Positions 36,501-45,485 of a stretch of 64,000 nt of DNA are shown here, one piece after another. The notes below the pieces were generated by a model. It was not told where the DNA came from. It saw only the letters and a program-made list of their open reading frames with translations, and searched no databases. The stretch's first letter is position 1. Every line of letters begins with the position of its first letter. Location of the stretch: the NCBI RefSeq assembly GCF_002368335.1, contig NZ_AP018288.1, positions 4,818,523 through 4,882,522 on the forward strand, given 5' to 3'. The position numbers were made by a program, and so were the translations under genes. This DNA comes from Nostoc sp. NIES-4103. Its GTDB lineage: Bacteria; Cyanobacteriota; Cyanobacteriia; Cyanobacteriales; Nostocaceae.

Positions 36501-38789
36501 ACCAACTTGTTCGGCTGGCTCAATAATGATGCGGCGATACTCTTGTTCAGTTAAGCACGGAGGTAGCAACAGACTCGACTCTTGCAAAAGCTTCGCCAAT
36601 GTTGGTACTTCTAAACAAGGAGCAATAAAATCTGCTCGCAAAGTAATTATTAATTTAAACTTGTCTGGCACATACTCCAGCGCTCCCAAGACTATTTCTA
36701 AAAAACGCTGTCTATCTTCACTGGGTGCAAGGCTGAATAATTCCTCAAATTGATCTATCACCAAAACTACCATTGGTTCTGGTCGCTTCAGCACCCAGTG
36801 AGCAAATCCTTCTACCCCCTGGTACAACATTCCTTCTAGTTGCATTTGCTCTTGAGCTTTTTCTCGCTCTGTACCGCTGTCTACCAAGCGGTGTGATAAA
36901 GATTCTAGGGGATTTGCACCAGGGCGAAAGCTTCTCAGCCACCAATCTTGGCTACCTGGTAGCTGTTTACCCTGTCGTAGTTGAGCCATTAAACCCGCCT
37001 GCACCACGGAAGATTTACCACTCCCGGAGGCTCCCACTACGGCAATAAATGACTTGACAGCCAAGTCGCTAATTAGTTGCTGTGTTACAGTTTCTCTACC
37101 GTAGAAATACTGAGCATCCGCTTCGCCAAAAGCTCGCAATCCTTGGTAAGGGCAAATTCCTAAATCGATCGCTCCTCTATGTTGAATACTCCTATTGCTA
37201 ATGCTGGCAGGTATGACTTCAATTACACCTTGCGTACCAGATAGCCATATATGCAGTGGCAATTTATTCGCACAGAACAATTGCAGTTGCGTCATCCAAG
37301 CGGCTGCTGAGAGGCTAGGTTGTTGCTGGGCTGCTTGTAGTGTAGAATACAACGCCTGAGCGAATTGTTCAGGATTGTCTTTGGAAGAGGCACAAGCAAT
37401 TATACATTGTCCTTGCTCAGACCCAAGTTGCAAGTCTTCTACCCATTCCTGTAAAGGCGGACAGCTGTTTGCCCCTACTTGCGCTCCCACAGTAAAATCT
37501 AAAATGATGATTTGTTGAGTATAAGGAGAACGCCGTAGCTGTTGTCTTAACCAGGAACAGCTCAGCCGGATATCTTCTGCTAAGATTAACGCGGCTTCGT
37601 CAGCTTCAAGTGTTTCCAGTCGCCCACGCAGATATAAAAGTACCGTGGCAAAAGTTTCGAGGTGGCGTTGAGTAGGGGTGTACAGTTGTACGCCCTGACT
37701 TTGCAAACATTGTTGAATAGCTGCGCGTACATCTTTAGCAGTATTGTTCTGCCGCGGCCAATACTCTAACTCGAAACCACCGACAGCGCCTAGTAATTTG
37801 CTCAAAGCCAGGGTAGTCTGATTGGTGCCAAGTCCCTCTATAATTAGTGCCTGTCGCGGATGGGATGATTTGACAACCGCTGGTTTTAACCCCAGAATAA
37901 CTTCTCCGACTCCTTCAACAATTCGCTTGGGAGTTTGCTGGGGATATTCAAAGTAAACCTTGGTGTCGCCTCTGGTTTTATTTTGTTGATTAATCAGCCG
38001 TAATTGCTGGTTAGTTTGCTCGATGTATTGCCGCGTCTGGTGATAAACATAACGGTAGAGTCCATCAGCATCAATTATGCCTTGTGCGTCAGCTGCCTCA
38101 CCTCGCAACCCGCGCATCAAATAATAAGTAAACACTCCATGTCCCAGTTCAGGAAATTCCCAAGATTGTTGATTAGTATCACAGGAAAGCAAGGCATAAA
38201 ATCCCTTGCTTTGTTTTGCCCGTTGGCGTAATAATTCCACCATCTGGGGTGTGGGGTTGGGCAAAGATTTTACTGTTGTGTCACTTCTAGCTCCTCGGAA
38301 TGTCATGCTACCACTATGACAAGCATCCAGCCACACTAACTGAGTTTGTACTCCACTATTTTCTAAGAATTGTAAAAGCTCTTGTAACCCTAAACCTGTG
38401 TTCAGTAAGTTGTCTGTTTGAGTATCTGTTAGACACAAAACTGCTTGCTGGGAATTTGGCTCTAGCATTCCGTGTCCAGAAAAATAAAATAAAATTGTGT
38501 CTTCTGGTTGAGCAGCAGCACTAATTTTGTCCAAACTAGCACGCACATTGGCAAGCGTGGGTAAATGAGGGGCAAAATCGTGGTGAACCCACTTTTGGGT
38601 TTGAGGAAATCCTGGAGTTACATCTGCTAAAGCTGCTGCTAAACCCTGACAATCAACAGCTGAGTATAACAACGAGGGTAGTCTCTCATCTTGGTATTGA
38701 TTGACTCCCACCAGCAACAGCCAAAGTTTTGTTTCCCCTATTTCTAGAACATGAGTTGAGTGACTGGTAGCAACACCAAGTGGAGACAT
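33570..38789 (-). CDS. Caspase-nSTAND ATPase-WD40 protein
   Basis: A 1739-residue signalling protein. Domains in order: peptidase C14/caspase (about 20-285) with H106 in FSGHG and C157 in DACHSG; a second Rossmann-like segment (about 310-520) resembling a caspase fold without catalytic residues; an nSTAND P-loop ATPase with FYGRETVTQQL (562-572), Walker A GASGSGKSS (586-594) and Walker B VVLVIDQFEELF (674-685); and a helical region ending EVAHEILIRHW. A transmembrane-like helix lies at about 1040-1057, followed by 14 WD40 repeats (about 1131-1705), enough for two seven-blade propellers. The usual interpretation of this architecture is a sensor (WD40) triggering ATPase oligomerisation and protease activation, in conflict or cell-death signalling. 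Residues 899-936 are a low-complexity insert encoded by a purine/pyrimidine-rich tandem repeat. Blades 10-12 are nearly identical. Confidence 0.93.
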   Translation of the reverse strand: MSPLGVATSHSTHVLEIGETKLWLLLVGVNQYQDERLPSLLYSAVDCQGLAAALADVTPGFPQTQKWVHHDFAPHLPTLANVRASLDKISAAAQPEDTILFYFSGHGMLEPNSQQAVLCLTDTQTDNLLNTGLGLQELLQFLENSGVQTQLVWLDACHSGSMTFRGARSDTTVKSLPNPTPQMVELLRQRAKQSKGFYALLSCDTNQQSWEFPELGHGVFTYYLMRGLRGEAADAQGIIDADGLYRYVYHQTRQYIEQTNQQLRLINQQNKTRGDTKVYFEYPQQTPKRIVEGVGEVILGLKPAVVKSSHPRQALIIEGLGTNQTTLALSKLLGAVGGFELEYWPRQNNTAKDVRAAIQQCLQSQGVQLYTPTQRHLETFATVLLYLRGRLETLEADEAALILAEDIRLSCSWLRQQLRRSPYTQQIIILDFTVGAQVGANSCPPLQEWVEDLQLGSEQGQCIIACASSKDNPEQFAQALYSTLQAAQQQPSLSAAAWMTQLQLFCANKLPLHIWLSGTQGVIEVIPASISNRSIQHRGAIDLGICPYQGLRAFGEADAQYFYGRETVTQQLISDLAVKSFIAVVGASGSGKSSVVQAGLMAQLRQGKQLPGSQDWWLRSFRPGANPLESLSHRLVDSGTEREKAQEQMQLEGMLYQGVEGFAHWVLKRPEPMVVLVIDQFEELFSLAPSEDRQRFLEIVLGALEYVPDKFKLIITLRADFIAPCLEVPTLAKLLQESSLLLPPCLTEQEYRRIIIEPAEQVGLTVDAELVEVLMQELHNSPGDLPLLEFVLEQLWEYRENSVLTLQAYQQHLGGIKGALESKAQAVYESLDPEAQECARWIFLSLTQLGEGTEDTRRRVVKSELIVKKYPVELVEDTLQALIAAKLVVVNLEDELLSRGAGVQGSRGAKVQGSKSFPSSPSSPPSPPSPHLPPSPVTIEVAHEILIRHWSTLRWWLEENRARLRSHRQIEQAAALWKHNDEQPDFLLRGVRLAEAEEIYINYVDELSVDVQSFIEACLKERRIQKQKQESRLRQAQRTVGIMSILGLTAFCLAVLAYQQTQKAQLQELQALNSLSENFLLSNQQLEALLTSVRAGKELQKITPIIPVDIQTQTATILQQAVYGTQERNRLDNNSWVTSVSFSPDGQILASASADNTIKLWSPDGKLLKTLTGHSDAVNNVTFSPDSQTLASASTDNTIKLWSRSGNLLTTLVGHRDGVNSVSFSPNGKIIASGSNDNTVKLWSVDGKLLATFSGHSQGVNSVSFSPSGDTIASGSDDGKVKLWSLDGRVLTTIPAHTREVLSISLSQDGQTIASASADHTVKLWSRNGTLLRTIEGHSAGVWNVIFSHDGNTIATASADKTVKLWTRAGNLLGTLQGHIHEVNSVSFSPDNKRLASASDDNTIRLWNLDTTQPKTFYGHTGNVNHVSFISDGNAIASLSADNTMKIWSLDGQLLKTLPSPINDVTSVSFSSDGKIVALASADQTIQIRKLDGTLLHTFGGHGNWIISMSFSPDNQILASASADKTIKLWSLDGRLLKTLTGHNGWVTNVKFSPDGKTIASASADKTIKLWSLDGRLLKTLQGHSASVWGISFAPDGKTIASASQDKTVKLWNLDGSLLETLQGHIDLVSHVSFSADSKMIASASDDGTIKLWSVANGVLLKTLQGHSGGVRSVSFSPNGKMMVSGGQDATVKLWNLEKIELQTLDLDDLVTYACDRLHDYLTTNPNITPENYQLCFGD
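35982..36095. repeat. STRR/GC-rich repeat inside the caspase-nSTAND gene
   Basis: GGGGGATGGGG/GGGGAGATG units followed by GCACCCCTGCTCCCCT units, in frame in the coding sequence. It encodes a Gly/Ser-rich then Ser/Pro-rich stretch between the ATPase helices and the EVAHE motif. The same unit types occur in gaps at 13448, 18587 and 39302. Confidence 0.8.
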
Positions 38790-39301
38790 ACCGATTTAAA
38801 ATTAAGAATTAGTAACTGAATGATACTAAAATTCCCTGACGATAACTTCTTTCTTGCTGATTAATTATTGAACATAGAATGAAATTAACGTAAGTTTAAT
38901 AAATGTTGTAATACTTTTCTGACAAAGAGAGGATATAAGAACTTGATTTTTACTTCATTTTATCTTTACTTAGCATAGTTATACTATGTCTGTGTGGGGT
39001 TGCGCTTTATTCACTTAAAAGCTATACCCTTCGGTAAGCCGCTTTGCGTCTACATGAATTGCCTCTACAGGTGTAGTTTTGCGTAAGTTATAGAAGCCTA
39101 TCTTCATACAAAATTGATATTACCAGTATTTGTTCATATTATTACATTGATCATGTAGTTAATCCTGTGTTCTCGTTCATTTTATCCATAGGGTTGCTGC
39201 CATTGTTTTATGCAGTCTGAGGCTTAATAGTTAACCCCAAATTGCTGGTTGGAGGTGGAAAGATAGAAACCAGAGGAGATGGGAAAGATGAGGGAGAGAA
39301 G

Positions 39302-39366
39302 AGAGCAGGGGGAGCAGGGGGAGCAGGGGGAGCAGGGGGAGCAGGGGGAGCAGGGGGAGCAGGGGG
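39302..39366. repeat. Nonamer tandem array (GAGCAGGGG)x7
   Basis: About seven direct copies of GAGCAGGGG without spacers. It is an STRR-type array, not a CRISPR, because there are no unique spacers. Confidence 0.88.
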
Positions 39367-39370
39367 GAAA

Positions 39371-39498
39371 TACAGCAGTTTTCGTTGACATGAAGTACAA
39401 AAGTTACGGGTTTTGAGGCAGGAGGCAGAAGGTAAGAGCTTTTCACGCTCTGAATTAGTTCTGCGTTCTGTACCTAATTTACTTGAAAACTGCTGTAA
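39371..39498. repeat. MITE-like element B, copy 2
   Basis: Inverted ends ACAGCAGTTTTC (39372-39383) and GAAAACTGCTGT (39485-39496), 12 of 12 pairing. The outer right bases read TAA and the left base is T. The right end read inward (TTACAGCAGTTTTCAAGT) resembles the right end of the element at 10752-10857. Confidence 0.7.
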
Positions 39499-39800
39499 CT
39501 AATTTCCCAATACCCCATGCCCGATGCTCAATTCCCAATTCCCAATTTCTCTAAAAAAACAGCCAATTTGGCTACATCCATGAGATTGTCTCTGCTACAG
39601 TGATAACTGTAAATGAATTGCGGGCTTGATTGTCCAAGATTGATTATAGCCAGAGCATTTAAAGCAATTTTCACACAGTGAATATGCTTGGTCTGCTCTG
39701 TTGAGAGTTTGCTGCTGCTGTTGTGGTAGCAATAGTCATAACTCCTCCTTCCCTCAAAAGTAACAACTAGTATAAGTCCTTGTTGGTTTACATATTTTTT

Positions 39801-39835
39801 ACCTTGTCTATTTTGATTTAGACAAGGTATTTTTA
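39801..39835 (+). terminator. Orphan terminator-like hairpin
   Basis: A perfect stem ACCTTGTCTA (39801-39810) and TAGACAAGGT (39819-39828), 8-nt loop, followed by ATTTTTAT. No protein gene precedes it on the plus strand for 1 kb, so a small RNA may end here. It could instead be an attenuator-like element ahead of the kinase gene. Confidence 0.6.
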
Positions 39836-39946
39836 TATCAGGCGATCGCTGCTATTATTTTTAGCCTAAACTAGCCAAGCATCGTTAAAAAATCTCAAAC
39901 AAAGGGAACAATAAGATTTAAAGTTTAATAATGGTATAAACAGTCA

Positions 39947-42724
39947 GTGAGTAGTTTTACAATCAAGCTTCACAAAACAGTTTCCCTGCGTTTGGTTTTG
40001 GTAGTACCGTTCATACTGCAAGTATTTGCTGCGGTTGGAGTGATAGGATGGCTGTCTATACGCAACGGGCAACAAGCTGTTAATGACGTTGCAACTCAAT
40101 TGCGGAATGAGACAAGCGATCGCATCAAGCAGCAAATTGAAAGTTATTTGAACGAACCTCGGCGTATTAATGAAGTGACTGCGGCTAGTATCAAAAGTGG
40201 TGGAATTAGTTTAACTGATTATTCAGTCTTGGAGCGTTACTTCTGGCGTTTGGTACAACAAAATACAGTACAATTCATCCTATTCAGTAATCCTCTAGGT
40301 GATACCGTAGGGATTGAACGTGAGGTAAATGGTGAAATTGTTCTCAGATATCGAGATAAAACTACAGCGCCGAACCTAAATATTTATAGCCTTGATAGTC
40401 AAGGCAGGCGAGTTAAGTTAATTGGAAAAAGAAAGTTTGATGCCCGGAATCGGCCGTGGTACAAAGCTACGATGAAAGTGAAGAAACCCGTGTGGTCTCC
40501 AGTATTTAAGCGTATTACTGATTCGTCCATTGCAACTTCTTTAAGCCATCCTATCTACAGTGAAACTGGTCAGCTTGTAGGAGTTATTAACAACTTATTT
40601 GATATTCAAAAAATTCATCAATTTCTCAAAGAACTAAAAATTGGTCGCACCGGGCAAACATTTATCATCGAACGTTCTGGAGATTTGATAGCTAGTTCAA
40701 TTATTCAAAAGTCATTTGTAATCAAAGGTGATGATTTAGAGCGCATCAAGGCTGAAAAAGCTAACAATCTAATAATTAGCTCTACAGCCCAATACTTGCA
40801 GCGTTCTATCAATCTCAACACTATTGACCGCAGCCAACAACTAGAATTTAACTTAAATGGTGAACGGCAATTTGTGCAAGTACTACCTTTACAAGATGGT
40901 AAAGGTATTGATTGGCTGATTGTTGTGGTAGTGCCAGAATCAGATTTTATGGAACACATTTATGCCAATACCCGTAGCACAATTTTACTGTGCTTAGGAG
41001 CTTTAGGGCTGGCTTGTGTTGTTGGCATCTTCACTTCTCGTTGGATTAGCTATCCCATTCTACGCTTAAATGCAGCTTCGGCTGCGATCGCTAATGGGGA
41101 ATTAGACCAAACTGTTGAAATCGGGCAAATCACAGAACTGGGAGTATTAGCAAAGTCTTTCAACCAAATGGCCCAGCAGTTGCGTCAATCTTTTAGCGAT
41201 TTAGCAAAGACTAATCAAGAACTAGAACAGCGTGTTGAACAACGCACAATAGAACTCAAAGCAGCCAAAGAAGCAGCAGATGCTGCTAGTAATGCCAAAA
41301 GTGAATTTTTGGCAAATATGAGTCACGAACTACGCACGCCCATGAATGGTATTTTAGGATATGCCCAAATTCTCCGCCGTTCAGAACCTTTAACAGAAAA
41401 AGGTCGCAGGGGACTTGAAATCATATATCAATGTGGTTCTCATTTACTAACTTTAATTAACGATATTTTAGATCTATCAAAAATCGAAGCCCAGAAAATG
41501 GAACTCTATCAGCAAGATTTTCATTTTCTCGCTTTTCTACAAGGAGTTACAGAAATTTGTCGCATTCGCGCCGAACAAAAAGGTATTGGATTTATTTACC
41601 AAGCAGATTCTCAACTTCCGCAGTGTATCTGTACAGATGAAAAACGATTGCGCCAGGTTTTAATTAACTTACTCGGTAATGCAATTAAGTTTACCGATAC
41701 TGGGACAGTAACTTTTAACGTCAAAATACTGGAAAAGCCAGAAATTCAACAACAAAAAACTTATACTACTCCAACTTGGATAATTCGCTTTCAAATCCAA
41801 GATACAGGCGTGGGCATGACTAAAGAGCAATCACAGACAATATTTGTTCCCTTTGAACAAGTAGGTGATATCAAAAAGCAAGCTGAAGGAACTGGTTTAG
41901 GATTAGCAATTAGCCACAAAATCATTTCACTTTTTGGTAGTAAGTTAGAAGTAGAAAGCGAACCTGGTAAGGGAAGTACTTTCTGGTTTGATATTCCATT
42001 AAAGGAAGCACAAGAGTGGGCAGAAACATCAAGAGTTTCCCTCTACGGTACTATTGTTGGCTATCAGGGAGCCAAACAAAAAGTGTTAGTAGTTGATGAT
42101 AAATGGGAAAATCGCTCTGTGATTGTCAATCTACTTGAACCAATTGGTTTTACAGTTGCTGAAGCAAGTAATGGTAAAGAGGGTTTAGAGCAAGCTAAAA
42201 CATTTAAACCCGACATAATTATCACAGATTTGGTAATGCCTGTAATGCATGGTTTTGAGCTAATTAAACAGTTACGTCAGTCTGCTGAACTCAAAAAAGT
42301 AATAGCAATTGCATCTTCTGCTAGTGTATTTGATACTGATCAATTTAAGAGTTTAGAAGCTGGTGCTGATGAGTTTCTGCCAAAGCCAGTGCAGGCTGAT
42401 AGCTTACTCAAAAGTATTCACAAATATCTACAACTTGAATGGATTTATGAAGATAAATCAGAAAGTAATTTCAGCAATAATGAAACACAGACAAATTCCT
42501 CAGTTGGCTCTTGTGAAATTATACCTCCTGCCAGGGAAATACTTGATCAACTCAATGACCTTGCCCAAAAAGGTGATTTAGATGAAGTTACAGCAATAGC
42601 AGAACAGCTAAAAGAACAAGATATCAAGTTTAGCTGGTTTGTGGATAAATTGATTCAAATGTCTGATGCTTGTCAGGTTAAACAAGTTCAAGATTTTATT
42701 GGCAACTATATAATAAATTCTTAG
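39947..42724 (+). CDS. Hybrid sensor histidine kinase (dCache-HAMP-HK-REC)
   Basis: A 925-residue protein with a GTG start at 39947. Domains: TM1 (about 15-37), extracytoplasmic double Cache domain (about 40-340, with the [22 protein letters not shown] signature), TM2 (about 345-365), HAMP (about 366-418), coiled coil, HisKA with phospho-acceptor H460 in [15 protein letters not shown], HATPase with N578 in [12 protein letters not shown] plus G1/G2 boxes ([14 protein letters not shown]), and a receiver domain with D761 in IITDLVMP. The C-terminal 90 residues are a helical tail. It would sense a small periplasmic ligand and pass phosphate internally. The next gene, 57 bp on, is a REC-HK protein. 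Confidence 0.94.
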   Translation: MSSFTIKLHKTVSLRLVLVVPFILQVFAAVGVIGWLSIRNGQQAVNDVATQLRNETSDRIKQQIESYLNEPRRINEVTAASIKSGGISLTDYSVLERYFWRLVQQNTVQFILFSNPLGDTVGIEREVNGEIVLRYRDKTTAPNLNIYSLDSQGRRVKLIGKRKFDARNRPWYKATMKVKKPVWSPVFKRITDSSIATSLSHPIYSETGQLVGVINNLFDIQKIHQFLKELKIGRTGQTFIIERSGDLIASSIIQKSFVIKGDDLERIKAEKANNLIISSTAQYLQRSINLNTIDRSQQLEFNLNGERQFVQVLPLQDGKGIDWLIVVVVPESDFMEHIYANTRSTILLCLGALGLACVVGIFTSRWISYPILRLNAASAAIANGELDQTVEIGQITELGVLAKSFNQMAQQLRQSFSDLAKTNQELEQRVEQRTIELKAAKEAADAASNAKSEFLANMSHELRTPMNGILGYAQILRRSEPLTEKGRRGLEIIYQCGSHLLTLINDILDLSKIEAQKMELYQQDFHFLAFLQGVTEICRIRAEQKGIGFIYQADSQLPQCICTDEKRLRQVLINLLGNAIKFTDTGTVTFNVKILEKPEIQQQKTYTTPTWIIRFQIQDTGVGMTKEQSQTIFVPFEQVGDIKKQAEGTGLGLAISHKIISLFGSKLEVESEPGKGSTFWFDIPLKEAQEWAETSRVSLYGTIVGYQGAKQKVLVVDDKWENRSVIVNLLEPIGFTVAEASNGKEGLEQAKTFKPDIIITDLVMPVMHGFELIKQLRQSAELKKVIAIASSASVFDTDQFKSLEAGADEFLPKPVQADSLLKSIHKYLQLEWIYEDKSESNFSNNETQTNSSVGSCEIIPPAREILDQLNDLAQKGDLDEVTAIAEQLKEQDIKFSWFVDKLIQMSDACQVKQVQDFIGNYIINS

Positions 42725-42781
42725 TTTATATTTAGTTTTTTGCTAATAATTTAATAAATTTAACTTTGAAGGTTGAAAAGC

Positions 42782-44086
42782 ATGAATTTAACATCGACCA
42801 CAGAATTTATCCTAATTGTGGACGACAATCTTACGAACTTATCTGTTCTTAAAGAATCATTGAAAGGTGCAGGTTTTAAAGTGCGGCTAGCTGTTGATGG
42901 TGAAAGTGCTATCAAGCAAATACAACAAGAACATCCTGCCCTAATACTCCTGGATGTAGAAATGCCAGGAATAAATGGATTTGAAACCTGTAATTTATTA
43001 AAAGCAGATCCTTTAACTCAAGATATTCCCATCATTTTTATGACTGCTTTAACCGACACAGATAGCAAAGTCAAAGGGCTATCTTTAGGAGCCTTAGATT
43101 ATATTACTAAACCTTTTGAACAAGAAGAAGTAATAGCACGAGTCAAAATACATTTACAACTACGAGAACTCACGAAAATTCTTGAAGAAAAAAATGCTCA
43201 ATTAGTGCAGCTAACTGAAGATTTGGAGGAGAGAGTTATAGAACGTACCGCAGCTTTACAAAAGGCTCAAGTACAGCTTGTACAACAAGAAAAGTTATCT
43301 ATGCTTGGTCAGTTAATTGCAGGGGTAGCACATGAAGTAAATAATCCTCTTGGCTGCATCATTAGTAATCTTACTCCTGCTTATGAATATGTAGATTCTC
43401 TGTCTCAAGCTGTGAAACTTTATCAAAAGTATTGCCCAGAAATACCAATAATTCAGCAAGAACTCGAAGAACTTGATATTGAATTTGTACTTGAGGATTT
43501 ACCGAAACTACTAGATTCAATGAAGTTAAGTACTCAGCGAATTCAAGATATTTCGATATCGCTAAGAAACTTTTCGCGCTTAGATGCCGATACAAAAGTT
43601 TTTGCTGATTTACATTTGGGACTTGATAGTACTCTGGTGATTTTACAGCATCGACTCAAAGCTATAGGAACTCGTCCACAAGTTGAAATCATTAAACAAT
43701 ATGGCAACTTGCCAGAAGTAGAGTGTTATCCTGGACAAATTAACCAGGTATTTATGAACTTGCTTGCTAATGCCATTGATGCAGTTGAAGAACGTCTAGA
43801 AAAATCTGAGCATAAATTTCAGCCTTGGATCAAAATTACAACTGAACAACCTGATAATAAAAGTGTAATAATTCGTATTGCTGATAATGGCACAGGAATA
43901 ACAGAAGCTGTAAAACAGAGGCTTTTTCAGCCGTTATTTACTACTAAACCAGTTAATAAAGGAACAGGATTAGGTTTATCAATTGCTCATCAAATTATTG
44001 TAGATAAGCATGGTGGTAAGCTTAGCTTTGTTTGCTTACCTGAGGAAAGTACTGAATTTATCATTGAACTACCTTGCAGAAACTAG
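42782..44086 (+). CDS. Response regulator-histidine kinase (REC-HisKA-HATPase)
   Basis: A 434-residue protein. The ATG at 42782 is preferred because GAAGG stands 8-12 bases upstream; an in-frame TTG three codons earlier is weaker. The receiver domain occupies 8-128 (D58 in ILLDVEMPG, K110 in YITKPF), then a coiled coil (131-165) and a kinase core with H184 in GVAHEVNNPLG, N in VFMNLLANAIDAV and GTGLGLSIAHQ. There is no membrane segment. It lies in tandem with the dCache hybrid kinase, which suggests a phosphorelay in which the kinase REC or this REC accepts phosphate. Confidence 0.92.
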   Translation: MNLTSTTEFILIVDDNLTNLSVLKESLKGAGFKVRLAVDGESAIKQIQQEHPALILLDVEMPGINGFETCNLLKADPLTQDIPIIFMTALTDTDSKVKGLSLGALDYITKPFEQEEVIARVKIHLQLRELTKILEEKNAQLVQLTEDLEERVIERTAALQKAQVQLVQQEKLSMLGQLIAGVAHEVNNPLGCIISNLTPAYEYVDSLSQAVKLYQKYCPEIPIIQQELEELDIEFVLEDLPKLLDSMKLSTQRIQDISISLRNFSRLDADTKVFADLHLGLDSTLVILQHRLKAIGTRPQVEIIKQYGNLPEVECYPGQINQVFMNLLANAIDAVEERLEKSEHKFQPWIKITTEQPDNKSVIIRIADNGTGITEAVKQRLFQPLFTTKPVNKGTGLGLSIAHQIIVDKHGGKLSFVCLPEESTEFIIELPCRN

Positions 44087-44209
44087 CAAAGTAAGTGCTG
44101 TAGGGAAAATTCATGTAGACGCAAAGTGTCTTTTTGAAGGGTATTGCCCTTATGTGAATCAAAGGCAATATCTCATAGCATCAGTCTTACTATTAATCAT
44201 CAATCAAAT

Positions 44210-44530
44210 TTATTTTCCTGAATTTAAACCAATTACTCCTATGATGATTAAACTCATAGATACAAATTTGCTCAGTGTCATAGATTCACGAAATAAAATA
44301 ATACCAATGCTAGCAATTAGGGTAGCTCCTAACCCTGACCAAACAGAATAAGCAACACTTACTTCAAATTTTTTGAGAGAAAGAGTTAACAAAGTAAAAG
44401 AAATTCCATAACATACAAATATTAATACTGAAGGAATTATTTTAGTGAATCCTTCTGATAATTTCATGCAAGTTGTGCCCGACACTTCAAAAACAATTGC
44501 TAGGATGAGGTAAATCCAACTAGTTAACAT
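44210..44530 (-). CDS. SMR-family multidrug/cation transporter
   Basis: A 106-residue protein with four hydrophobic helices. The essential membrane glutamate is E15 in LAIVFEVSGTTCMKLSEGF. The segment AYSVWSGLGATLIASIGI matches the EmrE-like drug-efflux branch more than the guanidinium (Gdx) branch. It should work as a dual-topology proton antiporter dimer in the inner membrane. It is convergent with the kinase gene, and a dispersed repeat lies between them. Confidence 0.9.
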   Translation of the reverse strand: MLTSWIYLILAIVFEVSGTTCMKLSEGFTKIIPSVLIFVCYGISFTLLTLSLKKFEVSVAYSVWSGLGATLIASIGIILFRESMTLSKFVSMSLIIIGVIGLNSGK

Positions 44531-44951
44531 ATTTGTTATGGATGCTTGATTAGTATGTAGTGCAAGCAGTGGAATTGAATGATCTCTGCTAAATCAAATC
44601 TACAGCTAACAAACTAACTATTTCTGCTATTTCTACAACAACTAGATTTTATTTTGCTCACCTGGTAGCTTTGACTACTCTATCTGTATTTTAAAAATTA
44701 AATATGAGTCTTGTAATGCTTTACTTAACACCAGTACTTTATCATCTGCAATTTTATTTTGTAGAGTTTACCGAACCCTAGAGATGTTATTTACTCTACC
44801 TACTATTTTGTGAATACTCTTGTTCGGCAATCATCATAATTGAGTTGAAAAAAACCGAATTTACACCACTTTTATTTTTGAATACTATAAAAACAAATCA
44901 AGGATTAATAACCTGAACTGCTGAAAAATACTAGTTATACGAGGAATCAAT
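44531..44951. other. Intergenic region upstream of hsp20
   Basis: AT-rich, with no repeat or gene seen. It holds the divergent SMR and hsp20 promoters. No CIRCE operator is visible. Confidence 0.55.
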
Positions 44952-45401
44952 ATGGCACTAGTACGTTGGAATCCCTGGCAAGAAATCAATACACTGCAAC
45001 GTCAACTGAATCGTTTATTTGATGAGGATATGTTACCATCTGCGTTTGTTGAAAGAGGTTTATCTAGAGTTCCTGCTGCTGAATTAGAAGAAACTGAGAA
45101 CGCAATTAATCTCAAACTAGAGGTTCCAGGAATCGAAGCTAAAGACTTAGATATACAAGTTACAGACAAAGCAGTCTACATCAGTGGTGAACGTAGGTCT
45201 GAAACTCAAACTGAAGAAAAAGGTGTGATTAAGAGCGAGTTCCAATATGGTAAATTCGAGCGCATTATTCCTTTACGGACTCGAATTAAAAATACCAAAG
45301 TTAGTGCAGAATATAAAGATGGTATTTTGCATTTGACACTGCCTAAAGTCGAAGAAGAAAAGAACAAAGTTGTGAAAGTTAATCTAGCACCAGCTGGCTA
45401 A
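44952..45401 (+). CDS. hspA: Small heat shock protein, Hsp20 family
   Basis: A 149-residue alpha-crystallin-type chaperone. The N-terminal WNPWQEINTLQRQLNRLFDE region, the crystallin domain (about 45-140) with LKLEVPGIEAKDLDIQVT, YISGERRSE, YGKFERIIPLR and EYKDGILHLTLPK, and the C-terminal tail are all present. It binds unfolding proteins under stress. A good terminator follows at 45442-45475. The symbol follows cyanobacterial usage. Confidence 0.93.
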   Translation: MALVRWNPWQEINTLQRQLNRLFDEDMLPSAFVERGLSRVPAAELEETENAINLKLEVPGIEAKDLDIQVTDKAVYISGERRSETQTEEKGVIKSEFQYGKFERIIPLRTRIKNTKVSAEYKDGILHLTLPKVEEEKNKVVKVNLAPAG

Positions 45402-45441
45402 TTTTGCTTATCTTTACTAGCCATATTGTTTAGCTAAATAA

Positions 45442-45475
45442 AAAAAGCGCTCTCTCAAAAGAGGAGTGCTTTTTG
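45442..45475 (+). terminator. Terminator after hsp20
   Basis: The stem AAAAAGCxCTCxCTC pairs with GAGxAGxGCTTTTT around an AAAA loop, forming a long hairpin with A and T tracts on either side. It can act in both directions and ends just before the convergent hemD-like gene. Confidence 0.8.
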
Positions 45476-45485
45476 TTATCAACTT

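Larger units (their letters stand above)
38790..39946. other. Long repeat-bearing intergenic region
   Basis: From left to right: promoter side of the minus-strand caspase-nSTAND gene; a dispersed repeat (39025-39060); a nonamer array (39302-39366); a MITE-like element (39371-39498); a terminator-like hairpin (39801-39835); and the promoter side of the kinase gene. No reading frame with protein features was found. A 71-codon minus-strand frame reads the nonamer array. Confidence 0.7.

Noticed and set aside
39302..39366. Regular tandem array as a CRISPR
   Set aside because: Units are 9 bp and contiguous with no spacers; it is an STRR array. The same holds for arrays at 12244, 13448 and 31217.
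39700..39760. A Yfr1-like small RNA, because of a CT-rich ACTCCTCC stretch before the orphan terminator
   Set aside because: The conserved Yfr1 core ACTCCTCACAC is not present and the flanking stems do not fit.
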